NCBI GenBank assembly: GCA_964597495.1
Contig: CAZQYC010000017.1
Coordinates: forward strand, 1-53,227
Reading direction: 5' to 3'
Source: CAZQYC01 sp964597495
GTDB lineage: Bacteria; Pseudomonadota; Gammaproteobacteria; Steroidobacterales; Steroidobacteraceae
Length of the DNA: 53,227 bases
In this document: piece by piece, positions 16,894 to 26,437 of the stretch
Position numbering within the stretch: position 1 is the stretch's first letter
Layout of the letters: the number at the start of each line of letters is the position of its first letter
Made by a program: the position numbers and the translations under genes
The notes under the pieces: model-generated
Databases searched by the model: none
What the model saw: only the letters and a program-made list of their open reading frames with translations
What the model was told of the DNA's origin: nothing

Positions 16894-18013
16894 GCGACTC
16901 TAACAATCCCAAGATGGCATCCCACGTTCGCTCCGAAGTCGTTTTCCAATCGTAGCGGGCCGCAAGCGATGCCGCCCGAGACCCAAGTTCGTCTGCTAAA
17001 CGTGGATTTTCCAATACGCGCTGCAACGCACGCGCGATATCAACCGGTTCGAACGGCGAGAAGTATTCGACGCTATCGCCGCCAAATTCAGGCATTGGCA
17101 TGACGTTGGACGAGACGACCGGCCGGCCGGCACCGAGCCCTTCGAGAAGTATATTCGGACAATTCTCGCAGGACGAGGCAAAAATTATGGCGCTGGCGCT
17201 GCGGTAATAGACGGGCAACTCCTGATACGGAACCGCGCCGAGTATCATCACTCTGTCTTGCAATCCCAGTCGGTCGCGAAGATCCGCAACGGATCGCGCT
17301 TCCGGTGAATCCGTTTCCCCGACAAACACCAGCTTGAATCGTTCTTGCAGGGGTGTCGGCAGGGTCGAATAGGCCTCAAGCACTTCCCGATGGTGCTTGT
17401 ATACGTCGAATCGGGAGACGTACAAAAGATATTCGCCGTGAGGCAGCGTCTTTGGCCGCACCGCGACGCGGTTGTGCGTTCGAAACATGGCATTGATGCC
17501 GTGCGGTATCGTCACGGATTTCCTGACATGGATTAGAGACTCGATTACGCCTCGTGCGAAATCGGAAATGAAAATGGTGATATCCGCATCGCGCATGCTA
17601 TTCAACATGATTCTTTTTAGTAGCCACGCTTTGAAGCGCGGCCACCCGAAAGGCATGCTCTTGCGGACCCGGAGGTCGAACGGAATCATGTTGCGAAACA
17701 TGGTCACCACGCTGCAACCGCGCGGCACCGAAGTGCCGACGACGCCGCCCGGACAAAAGAGCACGTCGGCCTTATGCGAACGCAAATAGCTCGGCAGCCA
17801 GATTTTTTCCCACGCTGCCCGGAGAAAAGGATTGGTCGTCGGCCACGGAGTCTGTACCCGGACGACACGCGAATCATGCGGTAGAGATACGGTCGGCGGA
17901 GCGAAAACGAGGATTTGCAAATCGCCAGCATCCGGGAGATGCAAGAAAAGATTGTAAAGGTAAGTCTGCCCGCCTCCCAACCGCGCCGACATCGCATTGA
18001 CGACAACTTTCAA
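16874..18013 (-). CDS. GT4-family glycosyltransferase
   Basis: This 379-residue GT-B glycosyltransferase has the acceptor-side glycine loop NAMSARLGGGQTYLYNL near residue 10. Its donor-side motifs are LLYVSRFDVYKHHREVL, VFVGE, VMILGAVPYQELPVYYRSA and the nucleotide-sugar region FASSCENCPNILLEGLGAGRPV (EX7E-like). It would act at the cytoplasmic face of the inner membrane, adding one sugar of the repeat unit. Donor and linkage cannot be read from sequence. It lies 14 bases after the methyltransferase gene and overlaps the WbuB-like gene. Confidence 0.88.
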   Translation of the reverse strand: MKVVVNAMSARLGGGQTYLYNLFLHLPDAGDLQILVFAPPTVSLPHDSRVVRVQTPWPTTNPFLRAAWEKIWLPSYLRSHKADVLFCPGGVVGTSVPRGCSVVTMFRNMIPFDLRVRKSMPFGWPRFKAWLLKRIMLNSMRDADITIFISDFARGVIESLIHVRKSVTIPHGINAMFRTHNRVAVRPKTLPHGEYLLYVSRFDVYKHHREVLEAYSTLPTPLQERFKLVFVGETDSPEARSVADLRDRLGLQDRVMILGAVPYQELPVYYRSASAIIFASSCENCPNILLEGLGAGRPVVSSNVMPMPEFGGDSVEYFSPFEPVDIARALQRVLENPRLADELGSRAASLAARYDWKTTSERTWDAILGLLESRESRRE

Positions 18014-18027
18014 AGTCCGCTCCGCTC

Positions 18028-19038
18028 TTAGCTCGCCGGCACGTACGAATGACCGACCACCTTTTTAACGCCACGACCGACGACGCCGTTCGGTCCGTAG
18101 CGAACTTCAATTTCCTCGAAGCCGGCTGACTCGAACCAGTTCCTAACGGTAGCCAGCGACTGCGGATGATCATGCGCCGGCGAATACATGTCGAACGTGT
18201 CTAGAATCGCCCATTGCTTGTTGAGCTCCGGCTCCAACCCCAAATGCGAGTACTCGACTATCGGCACCAGCCGCGCTCCCGCACGGCCTCCAACTTTGCG
18301 CAACCATTTTGCGGCTGGGATAAAGAACGGAGTCGCGGCTTCGACGGCTCTGTATAGGCGCTTTTTGTCCATCCGCTTCGTTATCGGCCGAAGCACGTAC
18401 TTCCATTGAAGGAGGGCCGCCAAATTCCTAGTGTACGCATCGACGACCAATTGACCGCCGGGCCGTACGTAACGAGTCAGACTCTGAAAAGCAGCGAAAG
18501 GATCGGGGGTGTGCTGCAACACGCCAAGACAAAAAACCTTATCGAAAGCGCCTTCCTTCAACGGAATATTGAATATGTCTCCCTGAAAGATCTGAAGGTT
18601 AGTCGCACCTCCGTTATTGCTCTGGTTGGCGTCGACGGCGGACGAGTAATCGAACGACAGTATTTCCGCACCGGTCTTGGCGAGCACTTCGGTGAAACGG
18701 CCTGCACCCGATCCGGCCTCGAGCAATCGCTGGCCTTGCAAATTCGACCCCCACCCGGTGACTTCGAACACCCTTGCCCTCGAGATCGGCAACTTCGAAT
18801 GACTATCGAGTTGGGTGCGTGCGTGGATGTTCCATTGCAGCCCGAACGAATCCGCATAATTGGATTGCGGAACGAACCTGGGCAATGCGCGTACGATTGG
18901 AAAGCTCTTTCCGCAACCAATACAGTCAATGCCCCCTTCGTCGACCTCGCCCTCCCGAGTTTCCTTGTCGATGCGCAGCGAAAGCTTTTCCGCCCGACAT
19001 GCCGGGCAGCAGTAAAATTTTAGAGTGTCTTTATGCAC
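18028..19038 (-). CDS. class I SAM methyltransferase with N-terminal zinc-ribbon-like segment
   Basis: This 336-residue protein begins with CCPACR and, about 25 residues later, CIGCGKSFPI followed by a proline-rich linker, resembling the small Trm112-like metal-binding segment of many sugar methyltransferases. The SAM-binding core follows: LLEAGSGAGRFTEVL, a D loop (LSFDYSSAVD), FDKVFCLGVLQHTPDP and RPGGQLVVDAY. It probably methylates a sugar or glycan (O- or N-methyl). The target is unknown. It lies between asnB-like and glycosyltransferase genes with gaps of 12 and 14 bases, so it belongs to the operon. Confidence 0.82.
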   Translation of the reverse strand: MHKDTLKFYCCPACRAEKLSLRIDKETREGEVDEGGIDCIGCGKSFPIVRALPRFVPQSNYADSFGLQWNIHARTQLDSHSKLPISRARVFEVTGWGSNLQGQRLLEAGSGAGRFTEVLAKTGAEILSFDYSSAVDANQSNNGGATNLQIFQGDIFNIPLKEGAFDKVFCLGVLQHTPDPFAAFQSLTRYVRPGGQLVVDAYTRNLAALLQWKYVLRPITKRMDKKRLYRAVEAATPFFIPAAKWLRKVGGRAGARLVPIVEYSHLGLEPELNKQWAILDTFDMYSPAHDHPQSLATVRNWFESAGFEEIEVRYGPNGVVGRGVKKVVGHSYVPAS

Positions 19039-19050
19039 GGTTACACCGAA

Positions 19051-20922
19051 TCAGATGGAAACGCCATATTCGCGCCGCCACAACTCGAACAAGACCAAAG
19101 CGAACAACCGTTCGGTGTTAGCCCTGCCCTTGGCTTGGCCTGCCAATAGCTGAGACACGGCCTTACGGTCGAATAGACAGGCATCCGCGTCCAAGAGCAC
19201 TTGACGGAAATATTCCAGCCACGGACCGGATCGCAGCCAAAAAGGCAGCGGAATGGAAAAACCTTGCTTTCGCTCTCGATCGAATTCCGCGGGCAGTATG
19301 CGAGCGGCCAGACGTTTCAACAGCACCTTGCGTGTCGTCGCACTGGCTTTGAGATGCGATGGCACCCTTCCGAAGGCAAATTCAACGAGCCTGAAATCCA
19401 AAAAAGGAGCGCGGACTTCCAGCGAACTCAACATGCTCGCACGATCCACTTTCACGAGGATATCCTCAGCAAGGTAGTTTTCAAAATCCATGCGCGTCGA
19501 TCGTTGCAGTAGATCAGCAGCTTCGGGCACGCGGCGCGCGCGCAGCTGCTCAGCCGGCACGCCGAAAAAGGGCGCGCCGGACAGGAGCCGCCGGCGAAGA
19601 TCGCGATCGAAGCAATAAGCCGTCATCGGCAATTCGTTTTTAAAGTCGGCCGATAGCGCATCCAGCCAATTGCGCCCCTTGAAACCGATCGGCAACGCTC
19701 CTTTAAGAGGAGCGGCAACCGCGCTCCGCAAAATTCGAGGGATGCCGGCAAATTTATCCTGCGCCCAAAGCAATCGACTGTAGTGCGGATAACCGCCGAA
19801 GAGTTCATCGCCGCCATCACCGCCAAGCGCGACGGTGCAATGCTCGCGAACCAGCCTGCTCACCAGGTACGTCGGAATCATCGACGAGTCGACCACCGGT
19901 TCATCAAATTGGCGGGCGAGCCGAGGCAACAATTCGACCGTGGATTCCTCGGCGTCAAGCTCGCTATGGTCGGTCTGAAAATGCCGTGCAATCAGACGCG
20001 CGTGCGCGGTCTCATCGTATTTCGCATAACCCGGAAAACGGATCGTAAAAGTCTTGACGCGCGATGCGGTTCGCGCCGCCATCGCCGCCACCAAGCTTGA
20101 ATCGATCCCGCCGCTTAGTAGGACACCGACGGGCACATCGGCTACGAGTTGACGACGGACCGAATCTTCGAGCAATGCCTCGAGTTCATGCAGCAGGGCG
20201 TTTTCGTCGATCTCTTTTGTAACCGCGGGAGCCATGCATTCCGGCAGCCGCCAATAGCGCCACACTGTTACTTTCGCGGTGGCCACATCGACAGTCATTG
20301 CATGCGCCGGCGGAAGCTTGCGCACGCCGTGCAGAATGCAAAGATTCCCGGGCACGAAGCCAAGCGTCAAATAACAGTCGAGAGCTTCCGGATCGATGCG
20401 GCGCACCGATTCGGGAGCCAGCATCAGCGCCTTTAGCTCGGACGCGAACCGCAGCCCGTCCGCCGTCATTGCGTAAAATAGCGGCTTTTCTCCTGCGCGA
20501 TCCCTGGCCAAAAAAAGCTGCTTAGTGCGGTCGTCATACAGCGCAAAAGCGAACATTCCACTGAGATGCGCCAGACAATCCGTTCCCCATTGACGATACG
20601 CATTGAGGATGACTTCGGTGTCGCTATGCGATCGAAAAACGTGTCCGAGCGCCGTTAACTCCTTGCGCAAATCCAGGAAGTTATAAATTTCCCCGTTGAA
20701 GGCTATGCGAAGCTCCGCGGCCGCATCCGCCATCGGTTGAATGCCGCTCGGCGAAAGATCGATGATGGCCAATCGGCGATGGCCTAACCCCACTCTGCCG
20801 TCGTCAGACCACCATTCCCCGGCTCCGTCCGGACCACGATGGCGCATCGCATCCCGGCCGGCAACCAGCCAATTGCGATCGGAGATTCCTTTGCGTGACG
20901 CAACGCCTATTATTCCGCACAC
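19051..20922 (-). CDS. AsnB-family glutamine-dependent amidotransferase
   Basis: This 623-residue protein has the Ntn glutaminase domain with the nucleophile Cys2 (MCGIIGVASRKG), then RGPDGAG, GHRRLAIIDLSPSG and FNGEIYNF. The synthetase domain carries the PP-loop VLLSGGIDSSLVAAMA. Such proteins form asparagine, but inside O-antigen clusters close relatives (P. aeruginosa WbpS, for example) amidate sugar uronates. With UDP-glucuronate, UDP-galacturonate and HexNAcA genes in this window, a uronamide role is plausible though unproven. A true asparagine synthetase placed here by chance is the alternative. The start is fixed because Cys must follow the initiator Met. Confidence 0.9.
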   Translation of the reverse strand: MCGIIGVASRKGISDRNWLVAGRDAMRHRGPDGAGEWWSDDGRVGLGHRRLAIIDLSPSGIQPMADAAAELRIAFNGEIYNFLDLRKELTALGHVFRSHSDTEVILNAYRQWGTDCLAHLSGMFAFALYDDRTKQLFLARDRAGEKPLFYAMTADGLRFASELKALMLAPESVRRIDPEALDCYLTLGFVPGNLCILHGVRKLPPAHAMTVDVATAKVTVWRYWRLPECMAPAVTKEIDENALLHELEALLEDSVRRQLVADVPVGVLLSGGIDSSLVAAMAARTASRVKTFTIRFPGYAKYDETAHARLIARHFQTDHSELDAEESTVELLPRLARQFDEPVVDSSMIPTYLVSRLVREHCTVALGGDGGDELFGGYPHYSRLLWAQDKFAGIPRILRSAVAAPLKGALPIGFKGRNWLDALSADFKNELPMTAYCFDRDLRRRLLSGAPFFGVPAEQLRARRVPEAADLLQRSTRMDFENYLAEDILVKVDRASMLSSLEVRAPFLDFRLVEFAFGRVPSHLKASATTRKVLLKRLAARILPAEFDRERKQGFSIPLPFWLRSGPWLEYFRQVLLDADACLFDRKAVSQLLAGQAKGRANTERLFALVLFELWRREYGVSI

Positions 20923-20941
20923 GTTACGACTCGTCTCCTAC

Positions 20942-22369
20942 TTACACCGCTGCTTGCGAATGGGCTGGCGTTCTCGCACATGCGCGCAATACTTGGGAAA
21001 TGAATGCGTAGACAAAGTAGAGAATGATGCAGACCAGAAATCCTCTGAAAAACGCAAACGTTTGATACCAAGTGCCGCGTAAAAAGATCGCGAGAAATGC
21101 GAACAGTAAAAAATAATTCAGCGAACCCTGCCGAGATAAGGCGCCGTAATAGGCCTGGGCCATTGCAAAGGAGATGAGGCCGGGAACGAGTAGCGCGCCG
21201 AACAAGCCGAAGTTCATGTGCACTTCTGCTAGCTCAAAAAAACCGCCGCCTGCCGCCAAACCATAGCTCTCGAATATCCACGCGTAGTCCTGAGGGCGAT
21301 CCGGATACAGCGCTTCAGGAGGGATTCTCAATATCCATTCCCAATAAGACCTGCCTAATGCAAGGTCGAGAAAGCCGTTATCGACGAGGAACACGGTATT
21401 TGAAAATGTCGTCGCTATTGGACTGATCGTGCCAAGCCGGATGGCATCTTCGCCGTTCACGCTCGTAAAGGCCAAAGTAATAATCGAGGAAATAGGAATG
21501 CCCTCCGCGAGCATCGTTCTTGCCAGCCCCCACACTTCAAAGAACGCGTAACCAAGCATAACCATCGGCAGATACTTTAATTTCAAGCCTATTTCCCGTC
21601 CGTTCACCACACCGTACAGGACAAGAAGGCCGAAGATCGTAGACATCGCATCCTGCCGAGCTCCCATCAACAGCTGCGAGTAGACGATAAATACGCAGCA
21701 AACGGCGACAAAGAGCAACTTCCAGTGTCGGATGTACCCTTTAGCGCCGGCCACGAACAGCGAGAAGATACCGACGCCGCCCAGAATGCCCACGCTTCCG
21801 AAAGGCAATCCTTTACCAGAGTCGCCCGACCCATAACCCGCGACGAGAATCGTTTGCCCGTAACCTCTGACGAACATTGCCGACGAAAACAACGTCAATC
21901 CAATTCCCAAAAATCCGGCTACATGCCAATAACTAAACAACGTCTTTCGCGGCTTACCTGCCGGCTCCGCAGCGAGTAACGGCTGGATTGCCGAACGATT
22001 CCGGTCCGCCAGCGCCAATCCGATCTGATTGCTTAACAGCGCAAACGAAGTAGCGGCATACATCGTAACCGCTATACCGAAGCCCTGAGTTGAAGGCTCA
22101 TACGCGCTGAATAAGGCGTCCTCTCCCATCAGCACTTTAATGATCATTGGAAAGTAGCCAATGAATCCCAGGATGAACGTACGTGCCAGGAAAAGAATAT
22201 TGCGCGTCTCGAATAGACAATCGATGCCGAAAAGCGCAAACGACAGCATCGCGAAAATTCTAACGACCGGGTAAGAATCGGCATACGACAAGGCAAGCCA
22301 GGAAAGCCCCGCGTTTAGAGCGGCGACCGCAAGCGGATAGAATTCTTGTCTAGGCCTATACATCCGCAA
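20942..22369 (-). CDS. wzy: Wzy-like O-antigen/oligosaccharide polymerase
   Basis: This 475-residue, very hydrophobic protein has about 10-12 membrane segments and one larger periplasmic loop near residues 330-390 (containing YWEWILRIPPEALYPDRPQDYAW). That topology, with little sequence conservation, is the signature of Wzy polymerases, which join lipid-linked repeat units in the periplasm. It is the only such protein in the window apart from Wzx and WbpL, both recognised by motif. The start overlaps the end of the upstream glycosyltransferase gene by 14 bases. Assignment rests on topology and context. Confidence 0.8.
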   Translation of the reverse strand: MRMYRPRQEFYPLAVAALNAGLSWLALSYADSYPVVRIFAMLSFALFGIDCLFETRNILFLARTFILGFIGYFPMIIKVLMGEDALFSAYEPSTQGFGIAVTMYAATSFALLSNQIGLALADRNRSAIQPLLAAEPAGKPRKTLFSYWHVAGFLGIGLTLFSSAMFVRGYGQTILVAGYGSGDSGKGLPFGSVGILGGVGIFSLFVAGAKGYIRHWKLLFVAVCCVFIVYSQLLMGARQDAMSTIFGLLVLYGVVNGREIGLKLKYLPMVMLGYAFFEVWGLARTMLAEGIPISSIITLAFTSVNGEDAIRLGTISPIATTFSNTVFLVDNGFLDLALGRSYWEWILRIPPEALYPDRPQDYAWIFESYGLAAGGGFFELAEVHMNFGLFGALLVPGLISFAMAQAYYGALSRQGSLNYFLLFAFLAIFLRGTWYQTFAFFRGFLVCIILYFVYAFISQVLRACARTPAHSQAAV

Positions 22370-23663
22370 GGATCTTTTCGAAGGTGCCCGCGAAATCAGG
22401 CAGCTGCACTGTGCTCATACGTCGACGGAACGCATGCATATCTTGCAGGGCGCCGGTAATGAATCGCGCGAGTTCGGACTCCTCAGATGGCCCGAACGAA
22501 TGAAACTCCCGATAACCTATTTGCCTCGCCAACTGACAGACGTCGGCCTCGGGCGGACTCACGTTGATGATAGGTTTTCCCGACAGAAAGTAGTCGAATA
22601 CTTTCGTCGTCATCACGCCGAGCACCGCACTGGTCAGCTCGCCGCGGCTCGAGTCGAACACCAACGACAATAGCGCGTCCGCAGTCACGACTGCCGCAAC
22701 AGCGTCGTCCTTTGCGACAAGACCATAGTTCGTGCAATTCTCGGAGAGTTTTGCGGCGTTGAATTCGCCGGCAACCAATTCGCCCGAAGGGCCGTAATAA
22801 TGTAATTTGACCTGCGGCCGCAACTCCGCAGGCAGCTGCAATATCGCTGATATCAACAAACGACAAGTGCATTCGCTATAGACGGTGCCCGTCAGCACGA
22901 TATTGAATTTACTGGAATCGAACGAACTTCTCGCCGCGATAGTGCGCGCGCGAAACCATTCGACATAGCTACCGTCGGGAGTATTTAGCAAGACCTTAAC
23001 GTTCGATTGAGGCAGCGACACCCTCAGACTTTCGCGACAACCGTTCGATACGGTGGTAATGGCGGTGGCGTTCTTGTTCACGAAACGTTCCAACGTTTTT
23101 CCGATGATGAAGCGGAACGCGGCAGGATACTGGCCTCGTGGATTTTGAGTCCACAAATCTCTGTAGTCGAGAATGCAAGGAATGCCGTGGGCTCTGGCGA
23201 AGCGAATCACGGCGAAAAATGGGGCAAATGGCCCGCCCGTGCTGATCACCACCTTCACGGGTCGGCTCGCTGCGATCCGCCGCAGTTCGCGCCCGACCGG
23301 CCGCACCCAGTCACCGCCTTGGCTGCAGAGCAACCGAGTCAGCAAAGCGCCAAAAAACCTGTGCATCACCCTGCTCTTTACCGCCGTCCCGTAACCAATG
23401 AATAGCGGCGGCGTACGTATCACGTTCAACCGCGGATCGGAAAGTTCGGCCCTGCCGAGTTCAGAATCGATGGCTTCGGGGCGCAGATTGCCTATTGGGA
23501 CGGTTACTACATGCACCTGGTCGTATCGAGCCAAGAGCGCCCGCGCCATGCGCAGCGCTCGTTGCGACGCAATCCAATTGAATGGCGGGAAATACTGGGC
23601 GACGAGCACCGCATCGCCGTTGATCCGTGGCGGCGCGTCGTTCGAATCCTTCAATTCCGGCAT
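22356..23663 (-). CDS. GT4-like glycosyltransferase
   Basis: This 435-residue GT-B-type glycosyltransferase has an N-terminal YFPPFNWIASQRALRMARAL (acceptor-side Rossmann), PCILDYRDLWTQNPRG typical of GT4 enzymes, and a donor-side segment with FNIVLTGTVYSECTCRLL and KVFDYFLSGKPIINVSPPEA. It has few other landmarks. It lies three bases after the WbpE-like gene and overlaps wzy, so it is one of the repeat-unit transferases. Its place close to the diamino-sugar genes hints at, but does not show, that donor. Confidence 0.85.
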   Translation of the reverse strand: MPELKDSNDAPPRINGDAVLVAQYFPPFNWIASQRALRMARALLARYDQVHVVTVPIGNLRPEAIDSELGRAELSDPRLNVIRTPPLFIGYGTAVKSRVMHRFFGALLTRLLCSQGGDWVRPVGRELRRIAASRPVKVVISTGGPFAPFFAVIRFARAHGIPCILDYRDLWTQNPRGQYPAAFRFIIGKTLERFVNKNATAITTVSNGCRESLRVSLPQSNVKVLLNTPDGSYVEWFRARTIAARSSFDSSKFNIVLTGTVYSECTCRLLISAILQLPAELRPQVKLHYYGPSGELVAGEFNAAKLSENCTNYGLVAKDDAVAAVVTADALLSLVFDSSRGELTSAVLGVMTTKVFDYFLSGKPIINVSPPEADVCQLARQIGYREFHSFGPSEESELARFITGALQDMHAFRRRMSTVQLPDFAGTFEKILADV

Positions 23664-23666
23664 TGC

Positions 23667-24764
23667 TTAGAGTGCAGCGCGCAGTTTGTCGACGACAAAC
23701 TCGACTTGCCGTTCGGTCAATTCCGGATAGATCGGCAACGAAAGTATCCGGCTTGCGTTATGCACGGCGGCAGGAAATTGCGCGGCGGAGTACTTGAGAT
23801 ACTCGTAGGCGGGCATCATGGGCAATGGAACCGGATAGTGAACCGCCGTCTGGATTCCGGCTTGCAAGAGACCTTGCATGATCGCCTCGCGCCGCTCTAC
23901 CTTGACGACATAGAGGTGATAAACGTGCTGCGCGTTCGCCCGAACTTTCGGACATTCGATGCCTTTCGCATCCGCCAACAAACGATCGTACCAGCTCGCC
24001 ACTCGTTGGCGTGCCCGCGTCCAATCGTGGATATAGGCAAGCTTTGCAGTGAGTATCGCCGCCTGCAGACCGTCCAAACGCGAATTGATGCCCTCCATTT
24101 TGTGATCGTGCTTCTTCAGTGCTCCATGATTGGCGTACATGCGCATGCGTGACGCCAATTCACCGTCATTGGTAAGGATCGCGCCGGCGTCGCCGTAGGC
24201 GCCAAGATTCTTGCCCGGATAGAAGCTGAAGGTCGCCACACGGCCGAAAGTGCCCACTCGCTTGCCCTTCCAAGTTGCATAGTGCGCCTGCGCGCAATCC
24301 TCGAGAACGATCAGGTTGTGCCGTTGAGCGATGTCCATGATTGCGTCCATGTCGGCGGGCTGGCCGAACAAGTGCACGGGAATGATCGCACGGGTACGCG
24401 GCGTGATGGCGCGTTCTATTTGCTTGGCGTCTATTGCGAAGTACTCATCCACATCGATGAAAACAGGTTTCGCACCGGCCTGCGAGATGGTCTCCGATGT
24501 CGAAATCCAACTATGAGCAGTGGTGATGACCTCGTCGCCGGGCCCGATACCGAGCATCTTGAGCGCGACATATATTGCGTCGGTGCCATTCGCCACAGCG
24601 ACGCAATGCTTGACTCCGTAGTCCGCTGCATAAGCGGCCTCGAACTCCGCGACCGGCCGACCACCGATGAACGCCGTCTCCGCAATCACTCGTTGAATGG
24701 CGGCGTCGATGTCGTTTTTGATCGATAGATATTGGGCGTGAAGATCTACAAATGGAATGGTCAT
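23667..24764 (-). CDS. wbpE: WbpE-like PLP-dependent sugar 3-aminotransferase (DegT/DnrJ/EryC1)
   Basis: This 365-residue aminotransferase has IPFVDLHAQYLSIK, VANGTDAIYVAL, GDEVITTAHSWIST, the Asp in VLEDCAQAH and the PLP lysine in SFYPGKNLGAYGDAGA. It follows the acyltransferase (4-base overlap) and Gfo/Idh dehydrogenase genes, the WbpB-WbpD-WbpE set that oxidises C-3 of UDP-GlcNAc(A), aminates it from glutamate and acetylates it. The product would be UDP-GlcNAc3NAcA if the substrate is the uronate, or UDP-GlcNAc3NAc if it is UDP-GlcNAc (GnnA/GnnB-like). QdtB/FdtB enzymes look similar, but the dTDP-sugar genes they need are absent. Confidence 0.85.
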   Translation of the reverse strand: MTIPFVDLHAQYLSIKNDIDAAIQRVIAETAFIGGRPVAEFEAAYAADYGVKHCVAVANGTDAIYVALKMLGIGPGDEVITTAHSWISTSETISQAGAKPVFIDVDEYFAIDAKQIERAITPRTRAIIPVHLFGQPADMDAIMDIAQRHNLIVLEDCAQAHYATWKGKRVGTFGRVATFSFYPGKNLGAYGDAGAILTNDGELASRMRMYANHGALKKHDHKMEGINSRLDGLQAAILTAKLAYIHDWTRARQRVASWYDRLLADAKGIECPKVRANAQHVYHLYVVKVERREAIMQGLLQAGIQTAVHYPVPLPMMPAYEYLKYSAAQFPAAVHNASRILSLPIYPELTERQVEFVVDKLRAAL

Positions 24765-25237
24765 GATTTTGCAATGCTTTTGCGAACTAGCTTGGCGGGA
24801 TTCCCGGCATAAATTCCCGGCTGGTCAATATTTTTCGTCACCACCGAGCCCGCACCGATCACGACGTCGTCGCAAACGGTCACCGGCAAAATGGTCGCGT
24901 TCGATCCTATCGATACTCGATTGCCGACACGTGTCGATTTCCAGAGCGAGACGTCGCCTCTCGCCGGTCCGCCGGTGGAATACTTGTCGTTGATGAACAT
25001 CACGCCGTGCGCGACTACGCAGTCGTCGCCGATCGTGACGAGTTCGCAAACGAACGAGTGAGATTGAATTCGCGTGCGATTGCCGATCACCACGTTTTTC
25101 TGGATCTCCACGAACGGGCCGATGAAGACATCGCTACCGATTCGGCAGCTATAGAGATTTGTCGGCTGCACTACAACCACGTTGTCGCCGAACTCAACCC
25201 CGACGATACCGGCCTGCTTTAATTTCGGATCAGCCAC
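24761..25237 (-). CDS. wbpD: WbpD-like hexapeptide N-acetyltransferase
   Basis: This 158-residue left-handed beta-helix protein has repeated [LIV]GxxxxI steps (SCRIGSDVFIGPFVEIQKNV and VIGNRTRIQSHSFV) and a C-terminal NPAKLVRK. It resembles WbpD/WlbB, which acetylates the 3-amino group of UDP-GlcNAc3NA using acetyl-CoA. It is encoded between the Gfo/Idh dehydrogenase and the aminotransferase genes, overlapping both (8 and 4 bases), so the three act in series. The acetamido group made here is a possible substrate for one of the two acetamidino-forming modules at 28.8-36.2 kb. Confidence 0.85.
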   Translation of the reverse strand: MADPKLKQAGIVGVEFGDNVVVVQPTNLYSCRIGSDVFIGPFVEIQKNVVIGNRTRIQSHSFVCELVTIGDDCVVAHGVMFINDKYSTGGPARGDVSLWKSTRVGNRVSIGSNATILPVTVCDDVVIGAGSVVTKNIDQPGIYAGNPAKLVRKSIAKS

Positions 25238-26300
25238 GAGACAATCCCAATCTGCAGCGCTTCGGATTAAAGGTCAACTGCACTGGCTTTTCCGTCTCGA
25301 TCGATTCGTAAATCGCCGTGATTAGCTCCAAGCTCCTTCGGCCTTCGAGCCCGTCCACCAAGTGCCTGCGATCGTGCAAAATGCAGTCGACGACGTGTTC
25401 ATAATAGGCATGATGACCAAATCCGTAGACGTTCGGCGGATTCACCGAGTACTTCGCCATCACGTCTTCGTCACCGGGCAGCGGTTCCACAAAATTCCAC
25501 GTCCGCATCTTGTTGACGGCAAAACCGGCTATTTCCACTGTACCTTTTTCTCCAAGAATCGAAATCGAGCCTTCAAGATCCTTGGGCCGCGCCGCGGTAG
25601 TCGCTTCGATCACGCCAAGGGCTCCGTTTCGGAAACGCAGCGTAACCACAGCGGTATCTTCAGCCTCGATATTCACGAGCGCCGTTGCCCCCACTGCATA
25701 CACGGTATCGACATCGCCCATCATCCATTCCAGCATATCGACATGATGGCTCGCTTGATTTGCAAGAACGCCGCCATCCAACGCCCATGTGCCGCGCCAC
25801 GGATCTTGATCGTAGTACGCCTGCGTGCGGCACCAGCGCACGCGAACCGTACCCAAGACCAGTTTGCCGAATCGTTTGGCGTCGAGCGCTTCCCGCAGCT
25901 TCACAACCGGCACGTTGAATCTATTTTGTTTCACGACAAACAGCTTGATACCCGAGCGATCGCAGGCTGCAATCATCTTGTCGGCGTCGCTGAGCGTCAG
26001 CGCCATCGGCTTTTCAACCATGATGTGCTTTCCGTACGGCGCCAGAGCGACGACATGTTCCGCGTGCAACCCGCTTTCCGTGAGGACTACCACGACATCG
26101 ACCGATGTATTCCGCATCATGTCGTGCATGTCGGTGAAGTGAGGTACTCCGAACTGCGCGGCAATCGATTTCGCCTTGTCCGCCACGACATCGCACACAG
26201 CGACCAATTCCGCGTCGGCGATTTGCTTGTCGCCAAGCAGCTCCGAGTGGCGTTTAGCGATGCGCCCGCAACCAACCAGTGCAAATCTTATTTTCGACAT
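25230..26300 (-). CDS. wbpB: WbpB/GnnA-like Gfo/Idh/MocA sugar 3-dehydrogenase
   Basis: This 356-residue NAD(P)-dependent oxidoreductase starts IRFALVGCGRIAKRHSELL and carries the EKPMAL motif with its conserved Lys and HHVDMLEWMMGD in the catalytic region. It should oxidise C-3 of UDP-GlcNAc or UDP-GlcNAcA for the following aminotransferase. The frame is open to a TTG at 26333, but ATG 26300 fits the family N-terminus and is preferred. Whether it is WbpB-like (uronate substrate) or GnnA-like (UDP-GlcNAc) cannot be decided by eye. The TviB/WbpO-type 6-dehydrogenase at the right edge could supply the uronate. Confidence 0.83.
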   Translation of the reverse strand: MSKIRFALVGCGRIAKRHSELLGDKQIADAELVAVCDVVADKAKSIAAQFGVPHFTDMHDMMRNTSVDVVVVLTESGLHAEHVVALAPYGKHIMVEKPMALTLSDADKMIAACDRSGIKLFVVKQNRFNVPVVKLREALDAKRFGKLVLGTVRVRWCRTQAYYDQDPWRGTWALDGGVLANQASHHVDMLEWMMGDVDTVYAVGATALVNIEAEDTAVVTLRFRNGALGVIEATTAARPKDLEGSISILGEKGTVEIAGFAVNKMRTWNFVEPLPGDEDVMAKYSVNPPNVYGFGHHAYYEHVVDCILHDRRHLVDGLEGRRSLELITAIYESIETEKPVQLTFNPKRCRLGLSRG

Positions 26301-26437
26301 ATAGTTGTCCAATCGATGACAGCCATGAATCAATCGTTGACACGGCAGAGGGTCGCCCTGCGGCCGGCGCGCGAAATCTTTCCGATGAAGGCCGGGTCAT
26401 CAGGGTTCGCCCGCCACGGCATGATTTCCGAAGCGCG

